Part shown: in pieces, positions 1 through 12,427 of the stretch
Layout of the letters: every line of letters begins with the position of its first letter
Numbering within the stretch: the stretch's first letter is position 1
Assembly (NCBI GenBank): GCA_965153455.1
Contig: OZ234495.1
Coordinates: forward strand, 23,804,875 to 23,868,874
Length of the DNA: 64,000 nt
Origin: Sphagnum compactum
Lineage: Eukaryota > Bryophyta > Sphagnopsida > Sphagnales
Direction of reading: 5' to 3'
The notes under the pieces: generated by a model
The model's input: only the letters and a program-made list of their open reading frames with translations
Database searches by the model: none
What the model was told of the DNA's origin: nothing
Position numbers and translations under genes: made by a program

Positions 1-3000
1 CCGCCTCTCCCAAATTCATATAATGTTTTGTAATAACTAATCTCTTTAGACATTTAAAGCGGAACCAAATCCAAATAATGTGTTTTTAAAAAAATTGTAA
101 TCCTCATGGAAATTAGGGCAAAACTATGGTGGTCATGATAGATACTAGAATGTATTTTGATTTGACAATTAGTAACCTAGAGGAAGTTGGAATGAGTAAT
201 TTTCTACATAACATGGAAATTAAAAAATATGGTGTCAACATTATTGTGAATATGGAAAAGGTGTAAATTTTGATTTGTGTGAAAATGAATGAGGTTTGAA
301 TTGACAATACATCCCACTCAATGCTAGCTAATAAATAAAGGTCATAATGATCATGTAAACAACCAATTTTTATGTGAATAAGCACCAATTTACATCAATG
401 ATTTTTCATGAATCATTTCATGGCAAACTTTGTTAATCCTTGGAATGGAAGTGCACCAAAAACTTATACCTATGTGTTAACAAATACTCAATTAAAACTT
501 GAACATTCACACATAAATGACAAATGTAAGGTAAACAATTTATGCTCACCTGAATTCATGACATCAAACATAGGAATTTTGACCTAAGACGAATTGTCCA
601 TTCAAAATCAACCATTCCCAAAGGGGCAAAGGCTATAAATTTACTAATATTTAGTATTGAAAGCATTTAGTCACTAACTTTTGTAAATGCATAAAAAGCA
701 CCATAATCAATGGGTTTGCACATGTCAATTTTATATAGATTTAAACCTTACAATATTCTTACATGTAAATATATAATAATAAATTGTTTAATTATACATT
801 TTTGTGAGACTTTTCAAACCAAATGTTGATCACACTTGGTGTCTAAGACTTGCAATTAAAATCAATTAAGTGCCATGATCACAATATCACAATTCTTAAC
901 ATTAGAAGTTATCATCAACTTTTTAAACATCATTTCAACATGTTCGTATAATTAGTAAGTAACATTGAATTATCCTTTTGGAATTTACAATCTAATTCAC
1001 ACTTACAAAAATAATCTTTTTGACCTTTATTTTTAAATAATAACAAATTAAAAAGGATGCAAGCCAAACATTAATTAATTTGTCTTTTTTTTAAAACTTT
1101 CGTTAGAATTATTATTTTATTTTATTTTATTTTTCAAAAAATTAATACTAATTAACAAAGGTTAATTACATCATTTTAAAATCAATGTTATGTCGTATGC
1201 CATGGCATTTGCAAAAATTAATACTAAGTGTGATTTGGTGGTCTAAATTTTTTTTCTTAATTATCTTGAGTAAAAGATAATTCAATGTGTAATAACTATT
1301 TGTAAATAAAGTTTTTACACATTTTTCTTGCACTTTGTTTCTTTCAATTTATTGATCTTGCAAATATGCTAACTTTTATTTGTAAAACACATTTCACATT
1401 CAAAAAAATATGTTTTCAAATTTTCCCAATTTTTTTCAATGCAATTTCATGATATGTTGCACAATTGTTGTTCCATTCCTCTGTTCATATGAATCATAAG
1501 CGATTAATTTGAAAAAAAACCATAGGAATTTGGTTGTGTTGGTGTTATACAATTACACGAAATGTCATTCATTGTTTTCAAAATTTTGTAAAAATATTAC
1601 CATTGAGTTCACAACTATAATATTTTCTTCATGGACATGCATTTGTTGGCCTTTTTGTATGGATGCATCCTTGTGGTGCAAAAAGAAACACTATTAGATC
1701 ATGATGCCATTTCTTTTTGTTCAAAATTAAATATAGTACCTATATTGTAATCTTGAAATCCTTGTGGCCAATATAGATGTTCACATACACTAAAAACCAA
1801 CATTCAATATTGAATTACAAGTTCAACATTTTTCCTCACATATATCTTATTTGTGAATTGTAATATAGGAAGAAGAAGATATATTGATTCGAATGTGGTG
1901 CTCAAGGTGATGATTTTTCATATGTGCTTGAATTTGAGGAAGCAGGAGGAGATTCAATTTGATGGCATCAATTAACAATTTTGCTTTTAAAAACCAAGTT
2001 GTTGGACTCACCTTGGTGACTATTATAAGTCTATTAACAATAAACATCGCATGTGCATGAAATCATGCATGAAATCAAGTAATGTGATATATGGAATGTC
2101 CACATGACATTGAATCAACCGAGCTATTATTAGCATATTAAGGAGTCCTTATTGATTTTGTATATGGTTTGAAATGTATGTCTTCTTTATTAAAAAAAAA
2201 GGTTTAAAGAATGAAAATTGAAATCAATTTCGTTTATGCAAAGGAAATCATGTGTTATTCAACTAAGTAATGAAGATGGTGGGTTCTCAAATTGTTATTA
2301 TGACACGTGTTTGAAAAATGAATGTGTGATCAATAGCAACACTTCTACCTTGATAATCAATATATTAGTGATCTAATGGGGCTATTGCATTCTTAAATCA
2401 TGGAATTACAAGTTTGGGATATGTTGTTGATGTAGAAATTGGTGGGAATTTCAACAATTTTTTTTTTCATTTTTTTTTTTTTTTTTTGGGTCTTATGTAG
2501 ATGGAGTTGATGAATAGGATGTAGTGAATCACTTATGTGTTGGTGGATTGATAACCTTGTATGGGCATGTATCTACATTGATATCCAATATAATTAATTG
2601 TCTCTTGCACTTTTTGAACTGGTGGCAATGAAATAGACTTGATGTTCTTATTTTGATTTTATGAATAAAAATCATGAAATAAGACACACCCTTATGTTTG
2701 TTAGGTGGTATCAAAAGGGAAAACATCCAAATCAACATTTAAGTAGTGAAATGTTGAATTCAATAGCAAGTTCCACTCTGACTCTTTACAACTCTACCAA
2801 AGGAGGTGAAAGCTTTGGGATAAGACTATGTCACAATAGAATGTGATTTTTCTTACACAATATGACACATATATGAGATAAACTTTGTGGTTTCATCCAT
2901 TACAATGTCCGATATGTGATGTTTATTGTGACATGTATAACATTAAAATTGCAATTTGACATTAAGTTGTGGCATATATTACTCAAATATCAAAGTAGTT

Positions 3001-5599
3001 TCAAATATTTTCCAATTTAAAGCACCATGAAGAATCTAGGGAATGACAAATGCATGGAAAGGTCAATGATTTTTGGTGTCATTGTGATTTTTAAAAATAA
3101 TGGATGTGATTGCAATTATTACAATATAGTGTATATGTTGGGATTCGTCAATAAGCACTTAATATATAGGTTTGAATATGTACATAAGGTAATTGATTAT
3201 GATGCTTCATGAATAAAATTATTAAAAATTATGGACTTTTGACAATTAAAATTATGAGTCATAATTTATTTTTATAAATACTGAAATTTGATTCAGTTTA
3301 ATGGTTGGATTTAAATTTATTGACTTGGCTTTATTGGACAATGTAACAGTGAAATCAATATTGAAATTTCTTACATCATATTAAATGAAAATATTGAGTT
3401 ATGAACTTTTGTTTAGGATAAAAAATAATTGTTTATTATGATACCTTCATAGTTTCGACACATGTTTGTTAAATAATCAATTAAAATTTTATCATCTCAA
3501 AAATAAAATATTCTTAAAAATTCAATATTTTCTTTTCAAAAGAAATTTATTTGAAAATTTTAACATTTTTTTAAACAAATTAATTAATGTTCAATCTATC
3601 AAGGTGATAGGATATTCAAAAGTCCATAACATACTTGAGTTCTACATTGCTACAAACTACTAGTGGTGATGAAATGAAAAAAAAAAAAAGGTTTACATTT
3701 GAAAACTTTGTTATTTTCATATATATATATATATGTAAATAATTAATTCAAATTGTACAAAATATAGGGCATTCAAAAATCCATAACATATTAAAAATAA
3801 AATTACTCAAATTAAGATTTTGCACATGTATGTTACTCCACAAGCTCTAGATGCAATAAAATAAACAACATTTGATATTAGTAAACTTAGATTGTCCTCA
3901 CATAACAAAGTAATGTCGAAAACTTGTGAAAGACAAAAATAAATAAACACTATCCATGTTCATTTGAGGACCTTGGTGAATTAAAAGATAGTTGACATAT
4001 AGATAAGTCAAAATGACATTTGATCTCACCCCTCTTCTCCCAAAAAAAAATGCCAATTGTGGTAAGTTTACCAAACCCAATTTTGACCTATGAACACCAC
4101 AACCAAAGATTTTTTAATAGTTTTTTTCTAAAGGCCAAATATTTAAGAGAAAAATAACCTACCTTCTTGTCAAATTTGGGAGATTTTTTATAAAAAAATC
4201 AAATGACAAGAATTCTCAAAAATTCCATGGGAATGTTCACATGTTGAGTTTCCCTATTATTGTGTAATGGGTTCACACTTGGGCCATCGGCACAGGCCAC
4301 ACTAGTTTTATGTTAACTTAAACATTCACCAAACATTAAGGGATTCATCACCCATTTTAACATTGTGTGCCACCTAGGATGATGCCACCTAGATTTTCAT
4401 TTAACACTGACTTAACATCAAGTGTGAATGCACCATAATTAATAGAATAAGTATATAACCAGTTTAAGGAATGTGTAGACACATATGTTGGCATGTATGT
4501 GTGCATTACCCAAGTTTGAAGAACATCAATAACCAAAACCTAGTTAGTAGTAGTAACCGTAGATAGTTACTATATGACACCTTAACATAATACCATTAGG
4601 GAACTACTAATTTGCACAAGGTAACCAACATTGGCTCTCATTGGCCTGATGATTTTGTAACCCTTCATCTATGGATGAAAAATGTCATCGTCACTCTTTC
4701 TTTTCATGGATGAAATAGGGCAACTTGATTTTCATTATGGTCCGCAGTTATGCCCTATAACTAGCAATCTCTTGCACGTTACCTAGTCCATATAGAAACC
4801 CTAACCATGATACGTATTGTTGCCCAAATGGGCAAAGAATAAGATGGGATTAATTTGGAGTTTGAACTCTCGATATGATTGAGTGAATTCTAGAGTCAAT
4901 GTTGTAACTAATTGATGGTTTTTGTTTTTTTTTGTTTTTTTTTCCCCCCAATATCTAGTTAGGTATCAAATTTCATCCCACCCCGCACCATCCCTTCCCT
5001 TCCCTTCCCTTCCCATGCCATCCCTTCTCTAACACTTTAATGTCGGAGTAGTAGTATTCATTTTCATAAATGTGCTCAAAAGAAGAAACCCAATATAAAT
5101 TTCTCAAATGTACATGTTTTACCCATATAAGAGCCTTGTAACCCATCAATGGAATACGGGTTAGAAAATTTTAATCATGGGTTCAAATCCCGAATTTTAG
5201 CACATGGGGATGATGACACATTGAAGAAAAGAGTAGGAGAAGACAAACATTGTCATTGAACATAAGATCATTGCACATGGAGAAGTGTAAACTTATCTAT
5301 ATGGTTAATGACTTCTAAGAAACCTAAAATCCCCTCTTAGAATTTTTCTAAGTGTAACTCAAGGATATGTTATATAGTGTGCAATTATTCCTCCACCCCA
5401 TGAGGAGGCATTTTGTTTTCACAATGGGCTTCATGAAAAATTGAAGGTTTAGGGTTTAGGGTCCCATTCTTTGAAGGTTGCATTGATTTTTATGCTATGG
5501 AAAAAGCCCATGGGCAAGAGCAATGACCTATATCAGGCTTGCCCAAGTTGAGAAATTTAAATAATGTAAATAAGGGTATTTATTTAAAATTCAACCATT
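1..5599. other. AT-rich intergenic DNA, no gene seen
   Basis: The stretch is very AT-rich with many homopolymer A/T runs. Open frames are short (under about 95 codons), of biased composition, and match no family I recognise. There is a small pyrimidine microsatellite near 4990-5015. A tRNA-like internal promoter B box lies at 5180-5190 (GGTTCAAATCC on the plus strand) and could be the head of a SINE, but no clear A box or element end is visible. I see no coding gene. Confidence 0.7.
4990..5015. repeat. (CCCTT)n microsatellite
   Basis: Several perfect copies of the pentamer CCCTT lie in a short C/T-rich patch inside otherwise AT-rich DNA. No function is implied. Confidence 0.8.
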
Positions 5600-5716
5600 A
5601 AACATTATGAGGATGCAAAATGTAAGATCAAATGTAACATTCATGACCTCATGAATGTTATGTTTGAGGTCATGAATGTTACATTTGATCTTACATTTTG
5701 CATCCTCGTAATGTTT
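5600..5716. repeat. Near-perfect 52-bp inverted repeat (hairpin)
   Basis: Arm 1 spans 5600-5651 and arm 2 spans 5665-5716, separated by a 13-nt loop (5652-5664). Arm 2 is the reverse complement of arm 1 at 51 of 52 positions. The single difference (T in arm 1 opposite G in arm 2) would still be a U-G wobble pair in plus-strand RNA. It could be a small foldback element, a recent local inverted duplication, or a hairpin-RNA or miRNA-like locus. No target duplication is obvious at the edges. Confidence 0.9.
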
Positions 5717-6330
5717 ACATGGATGATATCGTACAATATTAAATATCGACACCCAACACTATCATGTTGAATAGATGCCAAGGTAAGATTTATTGAATTT
5801 TCCAAAGCATCCTTGATAAAGAGCTTCCCCATGCCAATAAACTTGCGGCCTTCATGGATGAAGAACGGAAGAAAACTTGTTTAGGGGTTTGTTTGAAAAG
5901 GGATGAACAAAGGTATAATAATAATAATGTCCAAATACTCAAAACGACCACATGATGTTCACATTTGAGCTCACATTTGAAATCAAAATGCATGGCACTA
6001 CAATAACCTAAGTCGACATTCAACACTATCAAAACACATAAAAATCACAAAGAAAGATCAATTAAAACAAAGAGCTCTATGCAACAACTTACTTACAAAA
6101 TGGGATGATGCCCCATCCCCCCTCTCTCTTTGTTGTTGCTCATTTGCTAGGGAAGACTCAAAAGCCATTCATGATTTTGGCTTGAATGCACGGAACATCA
6201 ATCAATCACGACACCATCCATCGCAAGTACTCAAAAGGTTTCAAAGACTTGTAAAAGAAGTCAAATTATCAAATGCATTGAATTGTCGATACATAATAAT
6301 AATATGTGTGTTAGGTACACCATCCACTCC
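5717..6330. other. AT-rich intergenic DNA, no gene seen
   Basis: This stretch lies between the hairpin and the 71-bp tandem repeat. It has only short open frames with no recognisable domain. I see nothing else in it. Confidence 0.6.
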
Positions 6331-6536
6331 AAGTTGTGGTCATTTTAACCGTAGTTGCAAGCAAGATTCCAATCTATTGAACACCATTCCCAAGCACTCG
6401 AAGTTTGTGGTCATTTTAACCGTAGTTGCAAGATTCCAATCTATTGGAACGCCGTTCCCAAGCACTCGAAGTTGTGGTCATTTTAACCGTAGTTGCAAGC
6501 AAGATTCCAATCTATTGGAACGCCATTCCCAAGCAC
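6331..6536. repeat. Three-copy tandem repeat, unit about 71 bp
   Basis: Three consecutive copies begin with AGTTGTGGTCATTTTAACC and end with the block CATTCCCAAGCACTCG or a close variant. The middle copy lacks a few bases (GCAA), so its unit is about 68 bp. A degenerate start of a further copy appears near 6604. The 131-codon open frame across it (6182-6577) simply reads the repeat and is not treated as a gene. Confidence 0.85.
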
Positions 6537-7340
6537 CATTTTATGTATGTATGTGTAGGGTAAAGCTCAAGGTTTAGGGCATTTACCCAAAATGCCATGA
6601 TGTTTGTGGTCATTTTTTCCGTGGTGATACCCTGTGGGTACCAATCGGAACTCACCGGGTATCATGGTTAAAAATAAAAGAATAAAAAAAAATGAGCGGA
6701 AAATTACGTATGTTATAAGTTATAATTTCTTGTCCTAATATGTGAAAAAAAAATTGTGGTGGATTTTTAGGTGGAATGTTTTGTATTTTTTGTTTTTTTT
6801 TTTAATTATATTTTTTTTTTATTTCATCGATCATGGTCGATCCTACCTCACAAAATTACTCCTTAGGTACCTTTTCCTCTTCATGCTTTCCTCTCCTCAA
6901 AGTGACTTTTAAATGAATTTTCTCCATTTTTAATAAATATATATAAATAAATAAATTCTGTCACAAGTTACCTGTTTATTTTGGAAAAAAAAATTCGCCA
7001 AATTATTATTTTTTTCTTAAATTTAAACCGCCAAAAATCTTCACAATTGCCCACCATATATGAAAGGGTTTGCTTAAGATTTTTCTACTTTCATATTTTG
7101 CTTATCACCAAATTTTTTGGCTAAACATATTCATGGATTAATTAATCCCCATGGGAGCAACATCATAAAATTAAAAGGAAAAAAAAATTAAAATTAAAAT
7201 GACACTGCCTCAAGGCTCACACATAAGGCTAAATAAAAAATTAAAAATCCCAAAAAGACCTTTAATTTTTTATTTTCAATTTTTTAAATTCACAGACAAA
7301 CACAGACAGAGGGGAACATGGGTGGTTGAGTGTTGAGTAA
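6537..7340. other. AT-rich DNA upstream of the WEB-family gene
   Basis: A/T homopolymer-rich sequence with no open frame of note. It probably holds distal promoter sequence of the gene at 9077-12427. No clear TATA element can be singled out. Confidence 0.5.
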
Positions 7341-7361
7341 CCCCCCCCCCCCCCCCCCCCC
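7341..7361. repeat. Poly-C run (21 nt)
   Basis: An uninterrupted run of 21 C marks the border between AT-rich intergenic DNA and the more GC-balanced 5' region of the WEB-family gene. Its length may be affected by assembly or sequencing slippage. Confidence 0.9.
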
Positions 7362-7515
7362 ACCAACCAAAATACGTATAATACAAAATTTCATTCGTAG
7401 ATTACACTATACGTACATAAGCGGTACAGGACCTTAGGTCTACTTATACGTACACGGCTATAGGGTTTTCGTCTCTTGCCGTCCCTCCAGCGTTTCGGGG
7501 GTCTCTCTTGCGCTG

Positions 7516-7517
<2 letters not shown>

Positions 7518-7554
<37 letters not shown>

Positions 7555-7561
7555 TTTTTTC
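7518..7561. repeat. (GT)n dinucleotide repeat followed by poly-T
   Basis: About 16 GT units are followed directly by a T run, inside the probable promoter or 5' leader of the WEB-family gene. Open frames here encode only Cys-Val or His-Thr repeats and are artefacts. Confidence 0.9.
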
Positions 7562-9076
7562 CCGTCTTCGCCATCGCTGCAAAAATCTCCGCGATCTTCA
7601 CCAAAACGCTTGTTTTTGAAGTCTCATTTTCGTCACTCGGATTGCAGGTTCGATCTGCTTTCCAAAAAGTGAAAAAGAAGAAAAAAATTCGCACAATTCT
7701 CGTGGTTATTGCGCTACCTCATTCTTCTTATTTTCGTGAATTTCGGGATATGTTGTAGCAGCTTCAACCGTTTGTCAGTTGCAATTACTTCTCTTCTGTT
7801 CTTCTTCTTCTTCTTCTGGTTCTTCCAGTTCCGCTTCCTCTGGTAGTCGAGGATAAGGAGCCGGAGTTGTTGCTTACGTGCTTTTTGCATCGGATCTTTG
7901 TTTTTCAATTGTGAGATAGATCGGTCATCGTCTTTTGTCAAATGCTCAAAGTATTATAGTGCGAATTGCAGTTCTGCATGGACATGGACTGGGATCGCAT
8001 CTAGAGACTTTCTCCTTTGTTTTTCTTTTTTTCTTTTTGCCTTTTTTTCTCCCCAAATTCGCTTTACTGCCGATGGTTTTGTGTAAGATCGCAAGAGACG
8101 AGAGGATTCGTAGTGGAGTGAAGAAGGAGATTGATCTGCTCTGGGGACGAGATCACTACTGCAGCGGATTCACAGCGCCCTACCGCAATCTGGCGGCAGC
8201 ATCAGTAAACACAGTAAGAATCCATTCTTCTTTCGTCCGTCCGGCCTGGAATCAGTTGGTTTTTGTGCATCCTGTGAAAAGGATTCTGTGCCTGCGCCAT
8301 GCGTTTAGAAGGGGAAACTGCGATGGTTTTGCATTGTATATACAATATACCTATGCTTCAGGAATGTGCGCAAACGTTATTCGAAATCAGAGCACGCAGT
8401 ACTCTTGAGTGTCCCCTGCTGCTGCATTGTTCCCTGTAGGTATTCACTGCCAGATTTGCAGATAGATTCGTAGATTTGTTGCAGCGAGACCTCGAGAACT
8501 TGAGCGGATCTGAATATGTGCAGTAAGGTCCATAATGAAACGCTCTATTGCAGATCACTGCAGCCTGTCGCGCATCGTCTTCCCGGAAACAGATAGCAAA
8601 ATTCTCTGCCGCGTTGCAGACTTGCCTTTTGTGGATCCACAAACATTCTCTCGCCCGAAATCCTCCTCACTGGTGGTGTTTTCTAGGAGGAAAAGTTCAC
8701 AGCAGCAGATGCCATTAAGGCACAATGTATAGCATTGTTCTTTCTTTTTGCAGCTTTTCTCCCAAAACCCATCCCATAGTCTGGACTCTCTGAGCAGGAC
8801 AAACAAGAGACTTTGTCACTGCAAAACTCTTTACAACGTCCATAGCAATGTAGATCTTGCTCATATTCTGTTCATGGCAAACCAATCTGCAGAACCTCTT
8901 TCCTTCACTGTCGTGACATGGATGTCCTATGATGATGTATTCTGCAGAGAAGTTGAGAACTTCAGTGCTGCTTTTGACTAGGTCTGGTAGATAGGTATTC
9001 CATGGCTGTATGAGTGCAACATTCATTTGGTGGTCATTTTGGTTTGGTGTGTGTTTGTGCAGGTGAAGTTGTAGTT
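7562..9076 (+). other. Probable 5' leader of the WEB-family gene, with a 5'-UTR intron
   Basis: The base composition is like the downstream exons. A good donor (ACA followed by GTAAGAA) lies at 8214, and a strong acceptor (TTTGTGCAG) ends at 9062, only 14 bases before the chosen ATG. I infer a leader exon ending near 8213 and an intron of about 850 bp. Several upstream ATGs lie in both parts. A 157-codon open frame (7935-8408) crosses the donor and looks like leader sequence, not protein. Confidence 0.45.
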
Positions 9077-12000
9077 ATGGCGGAGTCCAGAGCAGAAATT
9101 GATACAGCAGCTCCCTTTGCATCAGTCAAGGATGCTCTTAACATATTTGGTGAGGGTTCTTCCACCCGGGCGCAACGCAACTTCACCATTGGTCCAAGCG
9201 CAGATCAGGCACTGATCCTGCTTACCCATATGCTTCAATTCTTGTCTGTTAAGCAGGCCAGGGCTAGGAAATTTTGGGGGGAATGTGAATGGAGGAACAG
9301 AATCACTACCCATCACTTTTGGAATCAGCTTCTTGATCTTACATGATGACAGTTTTCTTGCAAACAACATATGGTGTCGCACATCACTCTGACAAAACAG
9401 TTCTGTGGGTGGGCTTTGTCTTGGGTTTGACAGAGAATGGCATCTCTGGAAGCTGAACTGCATCTTGCACACATTGAGCTAGCCAAGCTCAAGGAGCAGC
9501 TAGCAGCTTCTGAGAACAACAAGGATCTTTGTACCTTGAATAAGCAGCTCCATGATGAGAGCACTCGCCACTTGGAAGAGAAGGAGAATTTACAGGAAGA
9601 TTTATTTCCTGCAGCTGAGGATGGCAATGATTCCTGGCAGGCTCAGCTTGATGCAGCCTTGGAGCAGCAGCGTAATACAGATGACCAGGAGACTGTGAGG
9701 AAGGAGATAGAACTACTGCAGGCAGAGCTTGATGTAGTCAACAGGGAGTATGCAAGTACTGCTGCAGATCTGGCCTGTGCTCTGAATGATATTCAGAGCC
9801 TTAGGGAGGGTATGCAGGGGTTGATTGATGCCAAAGCTTTAGCAGAAGGACAAGCAGGGCATTTTAGTACAGTGGCTGAGATGTCGGCAAAGAGAGTGGA
9901 TGAGCTCACAAAGGATTTGTCTGCAATGGAGGAGTCTCTGTCGAAAGCTAACGAGTCCCGGATGGAGGCAGAAAGGGAATTTAGGACAACACTGGCTGCT
10001 GAATCAAAGAGATTGGCAGCTGTAGCTAACAATGCAGCTGCTGAGGTTGCAAATCTGGATGAGAAGGTGAAAGAGACAGAGGCTAAGCTTGTATCAGCCA
10101 TTGCTGACCTGGAGAAGATGGAGCAAGAGCTTTCATCCACTAAGGAAAGGGAACAGAATGCACTTAAGGCAGAAGTGGCAGCAAACCTAAATCTGCAAAG
10201 GATGAAGATTGATGTTGAGGATGCAAAAGTTGCTACAGAGAAGGTACCAGACAAATCTGCCAGTCTAGGGCATACTGTTGTTGAGTGTCTCTGACTCATT
10301 GTCTCCTAAGTGAAGTTCCTCTACACAGAGTAATCCTCAAGGGGATGATCAGCCATTGTCAGAATGGCCTCCTGTCAAGATTTGTTGTGATAATCCTTGA
10401 TTGTCTGGAGGTTGCACATGCATACATTTTCTCACATCACTCCTGACAGACTGTTTTGCTCCCGCTGTCTGTCTGTTTTCTGTACTGTAGATTAGATGTC
10501 ATGGTAATTCTCTACTGGTCTCCAGATCACCACAATGAACTTTCCTTATGGAGGCATCAGTGTGAAGTGTCCCAAATACTTCTACTGGCTTTGATTTCTT
10601 GCAGTAAATTGATGCAACACAGGATGTGCAAATCTGGTGCTTATGACATTGAGCATTTGTCATGTCAGTAGCTTGTAATCCAATTCTGGTTTCGTCATTC
10701 TTGGGTACTGGCAGCAGTACTTATTCAATTTAGTCTTTTGTAGGCTAGGGCCGTGGCTATTCAACTTGAAGATACAAATGCAAAGCTGAAAAAGGCTACC
10801 GAACAAGAGACTTGTCTTTTGGCCTCTTTGGCATCACTGAAGGCGGAGTTGAAAAACATGAGTGCTGAGCTTGTGAATGCAAAGAGAGAAACAGAAGATG
10901 CAAACGCCAGGGTGGAGGAGGTGAAAAATCAATCTTGCGCAGCATTGGAGACTGCTGCTCTAGAGGAGGCAAAGACCAAGGAGTCTCTATCAAGCTCAAT
11001 GGCTGCCTTGCAGCAGGTCAAGATGATTACTCTTGTTCTTGCCTTTCCCTGAACATCAAGATGAAGGGAACATATGCTAGCTAGATGATGTACTGTATGT
11101 TGATGGCTTGAACAACCAGCATGCTGTGAACTCGAGTCCTTGATTTTTCACTAGCAAATATGCAATTGTTCTCCATGCTGATATTCACTCTTGGACATAT
11201 GCAGTGAAAAAATGTGTGTGGCTGTTCTTGGTTGTCATTTACCATGAGGTGGTTGTCAATTAAATGTGGAGTTGCAATGTCAAGTCAGGTGACTGCCCAA
11301 GCAGAAGAAGCAAAGGCTGCAGCAGCTGAAGCAATCAAAGATTCAGTGAAACTAAGACAAGAATTGGAGCAAGCCATGGCACATACCAGTACCCTAGAAA
11401 GCCGGCTGCAGGCTGCACTGATGGAGACAGAGGCAGCAAGAGCTTCTGAGGCTATGGCTCTTCAGGAGGTTTGTCTTAAACAAAATTACTAAGTAATCGG
11501 TAATTTAAGGCTCATATTACATTGCACTTCTTGGTTTGCACCTATCATGGCTCGTTCGATTAGCCTCAATCTCAGTTACTTGGAGGAAGAATGGTAATCC
11601 AAGGTCCAACATTGAGGGTGGGGGTTTCTTTCAGATTAAATACATTAAGGAGAAAGAAAGCACCAACAGGGATAATGTGCAAGCAGGGCAAGAGGTTACA
11701 CACTCCCACGAAGAGTATGAGGTGCTGACCAGAAAGATGCATGAAGCAGAGGAGTTGGCAAACAAAAGAGTGGCAGCAGCCAATGCCCAGGTTGGGTTTG
11801 AGTTTGAAATTCTTGAACTCCATGCCTTTTGTCCTGGTCTACTTGTTTTCTGTATAACAGCTGTGCCTCTGTTTGCTCTGTATCCTTTTTCTCACATCTA
11901 ACCACTTTGGTAGTGGTTTGTCTTCACTTCTTTATCTTCCTGGTATCCTTTATCAATTTGCCTGGCTGATGCAGGCTGATGCTGCAAAAGCTGTGGAGAG

Positions 12001-12427
12001 AGAGATGCAGAGCAAGATGGATGCGGCAAGGAAATTGATTGAATGCAGCCAAACAGCAATGAGAGAGGCTATTGAAAGAGCTGAGGCAGCTGAGGCTGCA
12101 AAGTCAGCTGTTGAAGGGGAGCTTCGGAGATGGCGGGATGATGGTGAACAGCGACGCAAGGCTGCTGTTGAGGCAGTGATACAAGCAGTCAGCAGGAATG
12201 GTGCTGTGAAAAGCAATCTAGCAAATGGGAGCAGCAAGACCCTTGAGTGTACACGTTCTCTGTCATATGCTATGTCTCAGAATAGCAACTCCACAATCAT
12301 CAAAGATCAGGAAGCACCAGAAACACTTGCTCAAGCTTTGCAACACAAGTTCCCTGGTGAAAATAAGGCCAAGAAGAACATCTTTGTGACCAAATTTGGG
12401 CCATACTTCTACAAGAAAGTCAAGTAG
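9077..12427 (+). CDS. WEB family (WEB1/PMI2-like) coiled-coil protein, 6 coding exons
   Basis: Members of this plant family (DUF827; WEB1, PMI2) are cytoplasmic coiled-coil proteins that support light-driven chloroplast movement through actin. Exons: 9077-9247, 9434-10243, 10744-11016, 11289-11468, 11635-11790 and 11975-12427, all joined in phase 0, giving about 680 residues. The N-terminus carries the family signature IDTAAPFASVKDALNIFGE (residues 8-26). Residues 60 to about 590 are heptad-rich Ala/Glu/Lys coiled coil. Exon 5 holds EEYEVLTRKMHEAEELANKR, the conserved late block of the family. A Glu-Leu-Arg-Arg-Trp-Arg block is followed by a short basic, aromatic end (KFGPYFYKKVK). The exon 1 donor is uncertain: GTTAAG at 9248 keeps frame, but GTGAGG after TTTG at 9150-9151 looks stronger and does not keep phase. 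The exact paralogue cannot be told from sequence alone. Confidence 0.88.

Noticed and set aside
5180-5190. tRNA gene on the plus strand
   Set aside because: A consensus B box is present, but no matching A box at tRNA spacing and no acceptor stem; mentioned only as a possible SINE relic.
5450-5463. Telomere-like AGGGTTTAGGG
   Set aside because: Barely two units, so chance similarity rather than an interstitial telomere array.
6182-6577. 131-codon frame with repeated SCGHFNRSCKQDSN blocks
   Set aside because: It is explained by the three-copy 71-bp tandem repeat; there is no start context or flanking gene structure.
9793-10299. 168-codon minus-strand frame opposite the WEB coiled coil
   Set aside because: It is an antisense shadow of an Ala/Glu-rich coiled coil, giving a Ser/Ala-rich peptide with no homology I recognise.
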